The notes under the pieces were generated by a model. It had not been told where the DNA came from, searched no databases, and saw only the letters and a program-made list of their open reading frames with translations. Of a stretch of 64,000 nt of DNA, positions 18,920-27,779 are shown piece by piece; the stretch's first letter is position 1, and each line of letters opens with the position of its first letter. This DNA is from CAWEHU01 sp963808965 (GTDB lineage Bacteria > Pseudomonadota > Alphaproteobacteria > Acetobacterales > Acetobacteraceae): positions 1 through 64,000 of the forward strand of contig CAWEHU010000029.1 of NCBI GenBank assembly GCA_963808965.1. Reading direction: 5' to 3'. A program made the translations under genes and the position numbers.

Positions 18920-19668
18920 TCCAGAAAGAGGAACGGCTCGCGGCGGCACTCGCCCGCCTCATTCTTGACCCCACGGCACCCCGCGCACGCCACATCGCGG
19001 TCGGCGCGGCGAGTCCGATCCCAGCCGCCGCGTGCTGGCTGGTGAAGAAAAGGGGCGCGGAGCTGCGCCTCTCATTCCTGCACAAGCGAACCGGCAACCC
19101 CTTCACGGAAGGCTCGCGCGAGCTGTTCGACCTCGCGGGCCAAGGCCGGATCGACCTGTTCTTCCTCGGCGGCGGGCAGATCGATGGACAGGCGAACATC
19201 AACCTGATCGGGACCGGCGAATGGCCCGGCGCGACGGTGCGATTTCCGGGCAGTTTCGGCTCGGCCTTCATGTACCTCATGACACCTCGCACGCTCCTGT
19301 TCCGGGAAGAACACTCGCGACGAGTCCTGGTGCCGCGCGTCGATATAGTCTCGGCGCCAGGCGTCTCGCCCAAAGGCGTGTTCCGTCGCGGCACCGCCCA
19401 GGCGCTCGTGACAGGAAGATGCGTGTTCCGGTTCGACTCCGAGCGGGCGCGCTTCGTCCTGGTCTCCCGTCATCCCGGCGAGACCGCGAGCAGCATCGGC
19501 GCCAATACCGGCTTTGAGTTCGATGCCGCAAAGGAAGTCCCGGTCACGCCTGACCCCAGCCCGGAAGAGCTTGCCTTGCTACGAGGCCCGGTCTGCGACG
19601 AAATGCGGGAGACGTACCCGGAATTCTGCCGCCGGGTCTGGGACCGCGATCATGGGAGGGCCGCCTGA
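18916..19668 (+). CDS. CoA-transferase beta subunit (IpdB/GctB-like)
   Basis: The 250-residue partner of the preceding gene. It has the IpdB-type motifs HIAVGAASPIPAAACWL and FFLGGGQIDGQANINLIGTG and a conserved SFGSAFMYLM segment. The catalytic SENG glutamate of succinyl-CoA:3-ketoacid transferases is not present at the expected place, so it may act as a CoA-ester hydrolase or retro-Claisen enzyme like IpdAB. ATG 18916 overlaps the alpha stop. Its own stop at 19668 abuts the CaiB-type gene. Confidence 0.85.
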   Translation: MIQKEERLAAALARLILDPTAPRARHIAVGAASPIPAAACWLVKKRGAELRLSFLHKRTGNPFTEGSRELFDLAGQGRIDLFFLGGGQIDGQANINLIGTGEWPGATVRFPGSFGSAFMYLMTPRTLLFREEHSRRVLVPRVDIVSAPGVSPKGVFRRGTAQALVTGRCVFRFDSERARFVLVSRHPGETASSIGANTGFEFDAAKEVPVTPDPSPEELALLRGPVCDEMRETYPEFCRRVWDRDHGRAA

Positions 19669-20988
19669 TGGATCAGACCGCCAAACCGGAAACGGGGGGC
19701 AAGGGCCTCGCCCGATCCGCGGGCGCGCTCGCCGGGCTGAAGGTCATCGATTTGACCCGTGTGCTCGGCGGTCCCTACTGCACGATGATTCTTTCCGATC
19801 ATGGTGCCGAGGTCATCAAGATCGAGCCGCCGCAAGGCGATGAGGTCCGCGACTGGGGACCGCCGTTCCTGGGCGAGGACGCCAGCTACTTCATCGGTAT
19901 CAACCGCAACAAGCGCTCGCTCGCGCTCGACCTCGGCAAACCTGAGGGAAAATCCGTGCTGCTGCGCCTGCTGGAAGGCGCGGACGTACTGGTCGAGAAC
20001 TTCAAGCCGGGCTCGATGGAGAAATGGGGCCTCGGCTACGAGCAGGATCTCGCTCCCCGTTTCCCCGGTCTGATCCATTGCCGGGTGTCGGGTTTCGGCG
20101 CCGATGGCCCGCTGGGCAGCCTTCCCGGCTACGACGCCATCCTGCAAGCGATGACGGGGCTGATGAGCGTGAACGGCGACCCCTCGACAGGGCCGCTTCG
20201 GCTCGGCATTCCGATGGTGGATCTCGGAACCGGGCTCTACGCGGCGATCGGCATCCTCATGGCGCTGCATGAGCGGACCCGTTCGGGCCGCGGGCCAGTA
20301 CGTGGACGCCACGCTGCACGATTGCGGCATGGCGCTGCTGCACCCTCAAGCCGCCAATTACTTTCTCAACGGCAAACGGCCGGTGCCGACTGGCAATGCG
20401 CATCCGAACATCGCGCCGTACGAGAAATATCGCACGCGCACCTGCGAGATCTTCATCGCAGGCGGCAATGACGCGCAGTTCCGCAATTTATGCAACCTGA
20501 TCGGCCGGCCGGAAATGGCCACCGACCCGCGTTTTCTCGGCAATGCCGATCGGTTGGCGCATCGTGCCGAACTGACGCGGCTGCTGACCGAGCTGTTCGC
20601 CGAGCAGGACGGCCACGAGCTGGCGCTTCGATTGATCCGGAACGGCGTGCCCGCCGGGCCGGTCCTTCCCGTGGACGAGGTGATGGCGGCTCCTCATACC
20701 GCGCACCGCGAGATGGTGACGGAGCTGGGCGACTATCGCGGACTCGGAACCCCGATCAAGCTGTCGCGCACGCCGGGCGGCACGCGCGCCGCGCCGCCGC
20801 GCTTCGGCGAGCACGGCCCGGCCGTGCTGGCGCAGCACGGTTACGACGAGGAGGCGATCGCCGAACTCCAGCGTCAAGGCGTGCTCTACACCAAGCGCCG
20901 CAAATGGCCTCGGGCGGCCGGCGCGGGAGCAAATCGTTCCGATCACCGGCGTTCAGAGCAGGCTTCGGCAGACAGGGGAGGTACACCA
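19668..20988 (+). CDS. CaiB/BaiF family (class III) CoA-transferase, frameshifted
   Basis: A formyl-CoA-transferase-type enzyme that moves CoA between carboxylic acids in the cytoplasm. The N-terminal part has LKVIDLTRVLGGPYCTM, the KIEPPQGDEVRDWG loop and the catalytic Asp156 in LPGYDAILQAMTG. After HERTRSGRG one extra C near 20295 shifts the frame; the rest (QYVDATLHDCGMALL through GVPAGPVLPVDEVM) continues one frame over. The C-terminal frame meets no stop and runs into the next gene, so the true end, probably about 20900-20940, is unclear. Together with the IpdAB-like pair it suggests breakdown of an organic acid through CoA esters. Confidence 0.82.
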
Positions 20989-22230
20989 ATGGAAGTCAGC
21001 AGGCGCAACCTACTCGGGGCAGCGGCCGCGGCCACGGCCTTGCCGATAAGCAATCGCGCACGCGCACAGGCCGCCAGCCCGACCATTCGTATCGGGGTAC
21101 TGAACGATCAGTCCGGGCCGTACAGGGACATCTCCGGTATGGGCTCGGTCGCCGCCGCGCGCCAAGCCATTAAGGACTTCGGCGATCACGGCTTCGCGGT
21201 GGATGTGATCTTTGCCGACCACCAAAACAAACCCGATGTAGGCGCGGCGGTCGCCCGGCAGTGGTGTGATACAGCGGACGTGGATCTCCTTCTTGACTTG
21301 CCCAACTCGGCGGTGGCCCTCGCGGTCAATGCGATCGCCCGCGAGAAGAACAAAGTCCTCGTCACCGCCTCCGCGGCCACGACCGACCTGACCGGGCCGC
21401 AATGCTCGCCCAATACCGTCCAGTGGACCTTCGATGTCTACATGTTGTCGAAAGCCCAGGGCACGGCCATCGTCAAGCAAGGTGGCGACACCTGGTACCT
21501 TCTCTTCGCGGATTATGTGTTCGGCCAGCAACTCGCGCGCGACACTGGGCGCTTTGTCGTTGCCGCGGGTGGAAAAGTGCTCGGCTCGGCCCCTTACCCG
21601 TTCCCCGGTACGGCCGACTTTTCCTCATTTCTGCTGCAAGGTCAGGCGAGCGGGGCGAAGGTGATCGGCTTCGCCAGCGCCGGAGCGGACTTGATCAATT
21701 GCATCAAGCAAGCCCGGGAGTTCGGACTTAACAATTCGATGCGCCTTGCCGCGCTCGAGATGTTCATCACCGACGTGCATGGACTGGGGCTCGCGGAGGG
21801 TCAGGGGATCTTGCTCTGTTCGACATTTTATTGGGACCTGAACGAACGCACGCGGAGCTTCACGCAGCGGCTGTTACGCGACCAGAACCCGCCCAATTAT
21901 CCTACCATGGACCATGCCGGCTGCTATGCGGGAACTCTGCATTACTTGAAGGCGGTCGCTGCAATGGGAGTAGCAAAGGCCAAGTCGGACGGCGCGGCCG
22001 TTGTCGCGCAGATGAAGGCGATGCCGTGTGATGACGACGCATTCGGCCCCGGCACCATCCGCGAGGATGGCCGCTACATGTGCCCGGCCTATCTGTTCGA
22101 GGTGAAATCACCCGCGGAGAGCAAGAGGCCGTGGGATTACTACAAGCTGCTGCAAAGCCTTCCAGCGGACCAGATTCTGGCGCCCGCTGAGCGAGGGCGG
22201 ATGTCCGCTCGTGAAAAGCTAGGCGCCTAA
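20989..22230 (+). CDS. ABC transporter substrate-binding protein (branched-chain amino acid/aromatic type)
   Basis: A 413-residue periplasmic binding protein of the Peripla_BP_6 (LivK-like) family. The N-terminus MEVSRRNLLGAAAAATALP is a twin-arginine signal, cut after about residue 28 (ARAQA). The family start IRIGVLNDQSGPY follows. GGGGAGG at 20974-20981 precedes ATG 20989. It is clearly paralogous to the protein at 43382-44641 (shared WTFD-YML, DFSSFLLQ and AGAD-INCIKQA-EFGL). No transport ATPase or permease is near. The neighbouring CoA-transferases suggest it binds an organic acid. Confidence 0.9.
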   Translation: MEVSRRNLLGAAAAATALPISNRARAQAASPTIRIGVLNDQSGPYRDISGMGSVAAARQAIKDFGDHGFAVDVIFADHQNKPDVGAAVARQWCDTADVDLLLDLPNSAVALAVNAIAREKNKVLVTASAATTDLTGPQCSPNTVQWTFDVYMLSKAQGTAIVKQGGDTWYLLFADYVFGQQLARDTGRFVVAAGGKVLGSAPYPFPGTADFSSFLLQGQASGAKVIGFASAGADLINCIKQAREFGLNNSMRLAALEMFITDVHGLGLAEGQGILLCSTFYWDLNERTRSFTQRLLRDQNPPNYPTMDHAGCYAGTLHYLKAVAAMGVAKAKSDGAAVVAQMKAMPCDDDAFGPGTIREDGRYMCPAYLFEVKSPAESKRPWDYYKLLQSLPADQILAPAERGRMSAREKLGA

Positions 22231-22330
22231 GCCGTTCTGAGTGGAAACAGAAAAGGGCAACCCTGTCATCGCGAGCCGCTGCTTGGTGGCGTGGCGACCC
22301 AAGGAAAGAGACCTAGCCCCGTCTCGGGGT

Positions 22331-22514
22331 GACTGTGAGTGCCTCGGCCATCCCCGTTCGTTCCCGCGGAAGCGGGAACCCAGGCCCGTAAAAGCAGGAA
22401 CCCCGTCCCGCCATACAATGTCAGCCTTTCTTGTGCGAGACCTGGCTCCCCGCCTTCGCGGGGATGAGCGGAATTTTGCGTCACGTGTTTCCAGTTGGCC
22501 TAAACAAGTTCTAG
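22331..22514. repeat. dispersed palindromic repeat, inverted copy 3
   Basis: An inverted copy of the 11020-11221 unit, running from GACTGTGAGTGCC to AACAAGTTCTAG. It keeps both hairpins. It lies in the gap after the binding-protein gene. The bases just before it (22260-22310) resemble another common extragenic repeat. Confidence 0.9.
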
Positions 22515-22528
22515 CCCCGTCTCGGGTG

Positions 22529-22640
22529 ACTGGAAACGCGCACGCAATTCCGTTCATCCTCGCGAAAGCGAGGATCCAGTCGCGCACAAGGCTGGCGTTG
22601 CTCTGCAAGACTGGGTTCCCGCTTGCGCGGGAACGAACGG
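22529..22640. repeat. diverged copy 4 of the palindromic repeat
   Basis: A shorter and more diverged member in the same orientation as copy 1 and opposite to copy 3. It has TCCTCGC GAAA GCGAGGA and CCCGCTTGCGCGGG hairpins. Copies 3 and 4 together form a large imperfect palindrome centred near 22520. Confidence 0.75.
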
Positions 22641-22731
22641 AAACGCGGAACTCGGGACTTCATCCGTACGCAACCGGCGTCGGAATTATGTTGCCACACA
22701 CGCCGGCTGGTTGTGGCCTTCTGTTTGTCCG

Positions 22732-23404
22732 ATGCTTTCGACCCCAGCCCTCGCACCCATCAGCCTGTCGTACCGCCTGGCCCTCATCATCGAGTCGCTG
22801 TGCCAGGCGGCGACCGTGCGCTGCGCCCAGGAGCGCTCGGTCCCGACGCTGATATTGGTCTTCAGGGCCTGGGTGCGGCTGCGCCGCCTCGCCATCCGGT
22901 TCGAGGCGCTGGCCGCCAAGGTGCGCGCCGGCCGGCTTGTCGCGCCGGTGGCGCGGCTCCGGGCTCCGCCTTTGCCGCCGCAATACCGTCTGCCGGCCCG
23001 GCCGCAGACCTATCGGCTGCCGCGCGGGTTCGGCTGGCTGCTCCGGCTGGTGCCGGAGACGGTCGCCTATGGCGGGCAGGTCGAGCACTTGCTGGCGGAC
23101 CCGAGGATGACGGCGCTGCTCGCCGCATCGCCGCAAGCCCGGCCGTATCCTGCGCCCGCTCTGCCACATGCTGGCGATCAAGCCGCCGCCGGCGCTGGCT
23201 GCCCCACCGCGTGCGAAGCGGCCGGCGCCGCCCGCCGCCGCCATCCCCGCCGCCGATCCCAGCCGCGCCGTTTCCCGCCCGGTTGCTTCCCTGGCCGGGT
23301 TGCCGCCGGATCTGCCGCCGCGCATTGCCGCGGTGCTGGCGTTCGCCCTCGGGCAAGCCGACCCGCACGCGGACCCGCCGCTTGGGCTACCGGCGCCGGC
23401 CTGA
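22732..23404 (+). CDS. hypothetical protein, frameshifted
   Basis: I do not recognise a function. The first frame from ATG 22732 has a helical start (SYRLALIIESLCQAATV), a basic region, then RLPRGFGWLLRLVPETVAYG. After LLAASPQA one extra C at 23138-23140 breaks the frame. Dropping it gives GRILRPLCHMLAIKPPPAL and a Pro/Ala-rich tail ending LGLPAPA at 23404. This layout (about 220 residues) resembles short proteins that occur in several copies in acetic-acid-type Alphaproteobacteria. It lies directly beside the repeat cluster. Confidence 0.5.
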
Positions 23405-23490
23405 GCGGCATGGCGGACGCTCGCGGTAAACGTTCCTGGTATCGAAACTTACGGCCGGCGTCGATCTGGGGTCCAAGGGCAACGGACTGA

Positions 23491-24540
23491 TCATGGGCAC
23501 GTTCCGCCCGGGTCAAGCAGGCACGCATCCCCGTAGGAATAGAACCGATATCCCGCCTCGATCGCATGTGCGTACGCCGCTCGCATCCGCTCCGTGCCGG
23601 CGAAGGCGCAGACCAGCATGTACAGCGTCGAGCGTGGCAAGTGGAAGTTGGTCAGCAGAACATCCACCACCCGGAAACGGTGGCCCGGCAAAATGAAGAG
23701 ATCGGTATCGGCATCGAAAGCCTGTACGTCGCCGCCCTCCCCGCGGCGCTCTCAAGCAAACGCAGGCTGGTCGTGCCGAGCGCGACGACACGGCCGCCAC
23801 TCCGCCGCGCTTCGTTGACTGTCGCAGCCACGCCGGAGTCGATTACACCACGCTCGGCGTGCATCCGATGCCGTCCGACATCGTCGGTTCGTACCTGGAA
23901 GAAACGTTCCCACTCCTACATGGAGCGTGACCGTCACGCGCTTGACCCCCTGAGCGTCGAGGGCGGCCAGCAATGCGGGCGTGAAGTGCAGCCCGGCTGT
24001 CGGGGCGGCGACCGCGCCTTCGTTCCGCGCGAAGACCGTCTGATAATCGTGCGTATCTTCCGGAAGCGGACCCTGCGGGCGGACGATATACGGCGGCAAG
24101 GCGAATGCGCCGGCGCGTCGAAGTGCATCGGCGAGCTCTGCGTCCCGCCGATTGAACGCCAACGTCACGCCGCCATCCGCCTCGCGCGTCAGCACGGTCG
24201 CCGCGAGATCCTGGGCGCGCTCGAAGGTCAACGTGTCGCCCGGCCGGAGGCGGCGCGCGTTGCGGGCCAAAGCCTCCCACGTGCCGTCCGCCCGCGGACG
24301 ATCGAGCGTGATGCCGATGCGCGCCGCGCCCCGTCGCGCGGTAAGTTGGGCCGGAACGACCTTGCTATCGTTGGCGACTAGGATATCGCCCGACCGCAAC
24401 AGAGAAGGAAGATCACGGACATATCTGTCCGCCAGTCCGCCGCAACTCACGTGCAGTAGCCGCGCCGCATCCCGTGGGCGGATCGGATGCTGCGCGATGC
24501 GATCGGGCGGCAGATCGAAGTCGAAATCGGAGAGGCGCAC
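23491..24540 (-). CDS. queA: S-adenosylmethionine:tRNA ribosyltransferase-isomerase, two compensating frameshifts
   Basis: QueA builds epoxyqueuosine on tRNA by moving the ribosyl part of SAM. The start MRLSDFDFDLPPDRIAQHP and the middle (VAAPTAGLHFTPALL) are typical. After GVGTFLP the frame is lost through an extra G near 23894. About 50 codons later a missing base in a short run near 23738-23742 brings it back, giving the normal end (HRFRVVDVLLTNFHLPRST, then EAGYRFYSYGDACLL). The out-of-frame stretch reads as proper QueA in the other frame (MHAERGVIDSGVAATVNEA). Overall length (about 350 codons) is normal. It ends a minus-strand group that begins with the transporter gene. Confidence 0.9.
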
Positions 24541-24543
24541 CGT

Positions 24544-25092
24544 TCAGGCGGGTGTCGGCGCCATCCGTCGCAGCAAACGCACGAGCGGGATGGCCAGCAG
24601 CACCGCCCATGCCTTGCCGACGATCTGACCGGGCAAGAATGCGAGACTGCCGAAGGCGAGACTGAGAAACACGACCGAGTCCACGACGAGCCCGAGCCCG
24701 GAGGAAAGCACCACTGCCCGCACGAGCCCCCGTCGCTGCAACGGCGTATAGATTGCGAAGTCGGCCAACTCGCTCAACAGAAAGGCCGCACCCGACGCGA
24801 GCACCACTGATGGAGCGGCGACGAGCACGGATAAGACCGTGCCCGCAAAAATCGCCGACAAACCCCAAAACGTGCCGAGGCAACGCTGCACCACGTCGCG
24901 CAACACCAGCGCCGCGCCGACAGTCAGCACGCCCGACGGCGCCATCAGCCCAGGCGCGACCGGCACCAGGCACGGACCGTCCGGCACACACACGGTCCCG
25001 ACATGGCCGATAAGCCAGTTCGCGAGCGGCACCGAGCCGAGGAACAGGATGAAGGCGATGAAGCCGAGCCGGCGCAGAGCAACGCGGTCCAT
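24544..25092 (-). CDS. VUT/YhhQ-family queuosine precursor transporter
   Basis: A 182-residue inner-membrane protein with about five or six helices, of the family (Vut_1) whose E. coli member YhhQ imports 7-cyano-7-deazaguanine. Recognisable segments are ANWLIGHVGTVCVPDGPC, APGLMAPSGVLTVGAALVLRD and LLSELADFAIYTPLQRRG. It ends 3 bases before queA begins, on the same strand, so import of the precursor and its use on tRNA are physically linked. This context strengthens the substrate call. Confidence 0.88.
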   Translation of the reverse strand: MDRVALRRLGFIAFILFLGSVPLANWLIGHVGTVCVPDGPCLVPVAPGLMAPSGVLTVGAALVLRDVVQRCLGTFWGLSAIFAGTVLSVLVAAPSVVLASGAAFLLSELADFAIYTPLQRRGLVRAVVLSSGLGLVVDSVVFLSLAFGSLAFLPGQIVGKAWAVLLAIPLVRLLRRMAPTPA

Positions 25093-25493
25093 CAGCGCGC
25101 TACGTAGCTCGCGATCTCGACCAAGTTCCCGTCGGGGTCGCGGCAGTAAACCGAGCGGATCGGCCCGAGCGCACCCACCTTATCGACCGGACCCGCCACC
25201 ACCGGCACGCCGCAATCGAGCAGATGTTCGACCACGTCCTCCGGCCCTACCGCCGTGATGAAGCAGAGATCGGCCCCGCCGGGCCGATCATTGACGCCCG
25301 TGATCCAGCCGCGCGGATCGGCTTCCGCCGGGCGCAGGTTAAGCTTCTGCCCACCAAATTTCAGGGCCGTCCGGTGGTCGTTGCCGAACGTGTCCCGCTC
25401 CATCCCGAGCACGCGCTGATACCAAGAGGCCGCGATTTCCACATCACGAACGTTCAGCACGACGTGATCGATACGATCGACCGTAAACCGCAT
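25092..25493 (-). CDS. VOC family (glyoxalase/dioxygenase fold) protein
   Basis: A 133-residue single vicinal-oxygen-chelate unit. Likely metal ligands are His10 (RIDHVVLNV) and the Glu near residue 127 (GNLVEIAS), with the RDPDGN turn before it. Relatives are annotated as virulence-type VOC proteins or glyoxalases; the substrate cannot be told. Start and stop share bases with both neighbours (TGATG at 25493 and at 25092), so it is tightly coupled between the fumarase and transporter genes. Confidence 0.85.
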   Translation of the reverse strand: MRFTVDRIDHVVLNVRDVEIAASWYQRVLGMERDTFGNDHRTALKFGGQKLNLRPAEADPRGWITGVNDRPGGADLCFITAVGPEDVVEHLLDCGVPVVAGPVDKVGALGPIRSVYCRDPDGNLVEIASYVAR

Positions 25494-27139
25494 CAGACGA
25501 GCCCATCGAAGAAATCGTTGCCCTTGTCGTCGATCACGATGAAGGCCGGAAAGTTCTCGACCTCGATGCGCCATACGGCTTCCATGCCGAGTTCGGGATA
25601 CTCCAGCACCTCGACCTTGCGGATGCAGTCCCGCGCAAGCCGCGCAGCGGGACCGCCGATACTGCCGAGATAGAATCCGCCATAGGTTTTGCAGGAATCC
25701 TTTACCGCCCGTGATCGGTTGCCCTTCGCCAACATCACCATCGATCCTCCCGCTGCCTGGAACTCGGCCACGTAGCTATCCATGCGGCCGGCGGTTGTCG
25801 GCCCGAAACTGCCGGTCGCATACCCGGAGGGCGTCTTGGCGGGACCTGCGTAGTAGACCGGATGGTCCTTGAAGTAAGCCGGCAGCCCTTCACCCCGGTC
25901 CAACCGTTCCTTCAGCTTGGCATGGGCGATGTCACGCGCGACCACCATCGTTCCGGTGAGCGATACCCGGGTTTTCACAGGATGGGCCGAGAGTTGCTCC
26001 AGGATTTGCGGCATCGGCCAATTCAGGTCCACCTGCACCGCATCGCCGCCGGGCTGCTCGCCCAGCATCTCGGGCAGATATTTCGCCGGCTCCGCCTCAA
26101 GCCGCTCCAGGAACACGCCCTCGGGCGTGATCCGAGCTTTGACCTGGCGATCGGCGCTGCATGACACGCCAATGCCGAGCGGCAGGCTGGCGCCATGCCG
26201 CGGCAGCCGGATCACCCGGACGTCGTGGCAGAAATACTTGCCGCCGAACTGCGCGCCGATACCGAAATTGCGCGTCATCTCCAGCACCTTCTGCTCCATC
26301 TCGAGGTCGCGGAAGGCGTGCCCGGCACGGCTGCCGCTGGTCGGGAGCGTATCGAGCCAGCGGGTCGAAGCCAGCTTCACGGTCTTGAGGTTCACCTCCG
26401 CGCTGGTCCCCCCGATAGCGATAGCCAGGTGATAGGGCGGACAAGCCGCGGTGCCGAGTGTCTTGATCCGCGTTTCGATCACGCCTGGCAGCTTCTCCGG
26501 ACGGAGCGAGGCCGGAGTTTCCTGGAATAGAAACGTCTTGTTCGCGCTGCCGCCGCCTTTGGCGACGAACAGCAGATGCAGCTCGTCTGCGTGATCGTCA
26601 CCGGGCGCGGCCATGATGTCGAACTGCACCGGCAGATTGTTCCCGGTGTTCACCTCCTCGAACATCGAGAGCGGCGCCATCTGCGAGTAACGGAGGTTGG
26701 TTTCCGTATAGGTGCGATGGACGCCCCAGCTGATGGCCTCCTCCTCGTCGCCCTCGATCCAGACGCGTTGGCCCTTCTTGCCGAACACGATGGCCGTGCC
26801 GGTGTCCTGGCACATCGGCAGGACCCCGCCCGCCGCGATATTGGCGTTTTTCAGGAGATCGAGGGCCACGAACCGGTCGTTATCCGAGGCCTCGGGGTCA
26901 TCGAGGATGTTGCGTAAAGATTGGAGGTGAGCCGGGCGGAGGAGGTGGGAGACGTCGCGAAACGCCTGAAACGCAAGCTCGCTCAGCGCCTCCGGCTGAA
27001 TGCGCAAAACCGTCCTGCCGTCGCAAATAGTGACCGAGACACCCTCGATATTCAGCTTCCTCCACTCGGTCTGGTCCGGCCCCAACGGGAATAGAGGGGC
27101 GTAGAGGAAGCCGGATGGCCGCTTAATCGGGGCATTCAT
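25493..27139 (-). CDS. fumA: class I fumarate hydratase
   Basis: A 548-residue 4Fe-4S fumarase that interconverts fumarate and malate in the TCA cycle. The three cluster cysteines are Cys110 (GVLPMCQDTGTA), Cys233 (AACPPYHLAIAIGGTS) and Cys327 (GVSCSADRQ). The C-terminal beta domain follows from about residue 390 (VSLTGTMVVARDIAHAK, CKTYGGFYLGSIGG). ATG 27139 has AAGGAAC upstream. The frame is open far upstream through sspB but that is not coding. The sdh genes lie on the same strand 3 kb upstream. Confidence 0.95.
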   Translation of the reverse strand: MNAPIKRPSGFLYAPLFPLGPDQTEWRKLNIEGVSVTICDGRTVLRIQPEALSELAFQAFRDVSHLLRPAHLQSLRNILDDPEASDNDRFVALDLLKNANIAAGGVLPMCQDTGTAIVFGKKGQRVWIEGDEEEAISWGVHRTYTETNLRYSQMAPLSMFEEVNTGNNLPVQFDIMAAPGDDHADELHLLFVAKGGGSANKTFLFQETPASLRPEKLPGVIETRIKTLGTAACPPYHLAIAIGGTSAEVNLKTVKLASTRWLDTLPTSGSRAGHAFRDLEMEQKVLEMTRNFGIGAQFGGKYFCHDVRVIRLPRHGASLPLGIGVSCSADRQVKARITPEGVFLERLEAEPAKYLPEMLGEQPGGDAVQVDLNWPMPQILEQLSAHPVKTRVSLTGTMVVARDIAHAKLKERLDRGEGLPAYFKDHPVYYAGPAKTPSGYATGSFGPTTAGRMDSYVAEFQAAGGSMVMLAKGNRSRAVKDSCKTYGGFYLGSIGGPAARLARDCIRKVEVLEYPELGMEAVWRIEVENFPAFIVIDDKGNDFFDGLV

Positions 27140-27180
27140 CGTGCGTTCCTTGAGCTCTCGGAGCTTGCGCGCGGGACCGG

Positions 27181-27717
27181 TCAGGTCTCGTCCTTGGAGG
27201 GACCGCGGCGACGGAAGGCGTCCAAGTTGACGACCTGGGGAGCACTGGGCGGCGGCTCGGGTGCTTCCGGCTGGGGTTCCGGCTCCGCCTGCGGCTTCGC
27301 TTCGGATTCCGCCGCTGCTTCCTCGCTTGCATCCGCCCGACCGGCCTGAAAGCGCAGCCCGTACCGCACATGCGGGTCGGCGAAGCCGACCACGGCATCG
27401 AGCGGGATCGCGAGTGTGGCCGGCACCCCCCCGAACGAGAGCCCCACGGTGATGAGTTCCGCTTCCTGATCGACCTGCAAATTCCAGAACTGGTGCTGCA
27501 GAACGATCGTCATCTCCTCGGGATATTGGGAGCGAAGCCGCGGCGGTACGACCGCGCCCGGATGGTCGGTGCGAAAGGTGAGATAGAAATGGTGCTCGCC
27601 GGGCAGGCCGTTCGCAGCGACATATTGCAGCGCCCGTACGACCACTTGGCGCAGCGCCTCTTCGGTCCACTCGTCGTAGGGCAGCAGGCTCTCCGGCTGC
27701 TCCTGATTGTCGTCCAT
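27181..27717 (-). CDS. sspB: SspB family ClpXP adaptor
   Basis: A 178-residue alphaproteobacterial SspB. It tethers SsrA-tagged proteins and some other substrates to the ClpXP protease. The N-terminal domain (EALRQVVVRALQYVAANGLPG, then FYLTFRTDHPGAVVP and ITVGLSFGG) is the peptide-binding fold. An acidic Pro/Glu-rich linker leads to a C-terminal ClpX-binding tail (VVNLDAFRRRG). ATG 27717 is chosen because family similarity begins there. The tmRNA gene lies just upstream on the same strand, which fits its role. Confidence 0.92.
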   Translation of the reverse strand: MDDNQEQPESLLPYDEWTEEALRQVVVRALQYVAANGLPGEHHFYLTFRTDHPGAVVPPRLRSQYPEEMTIVLQHQFWNLQVDQEAELITVGLSFGGVPATLAIPLDAVVGFADPHVRYGLRFQAGRADASEEAAAESEAKPQAEPEPQPEAPEPPPSAPQVVNLDAFRRRGPSKDET

Positions 27718-27779
27718 GATTGCCCTCGCGGCCTCGCCTGCACGAATAGCGCCGGGCGGGCGAGGGGGCAAACTGCTTT

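Noticed and set aside
27140..27670. upstream extension of the fumarase frame through sspB
   Set aside because: The fumarase N-terminus starts at the ATG at 27139 with a ribosome site, and the region is coding for SspB in another frame.
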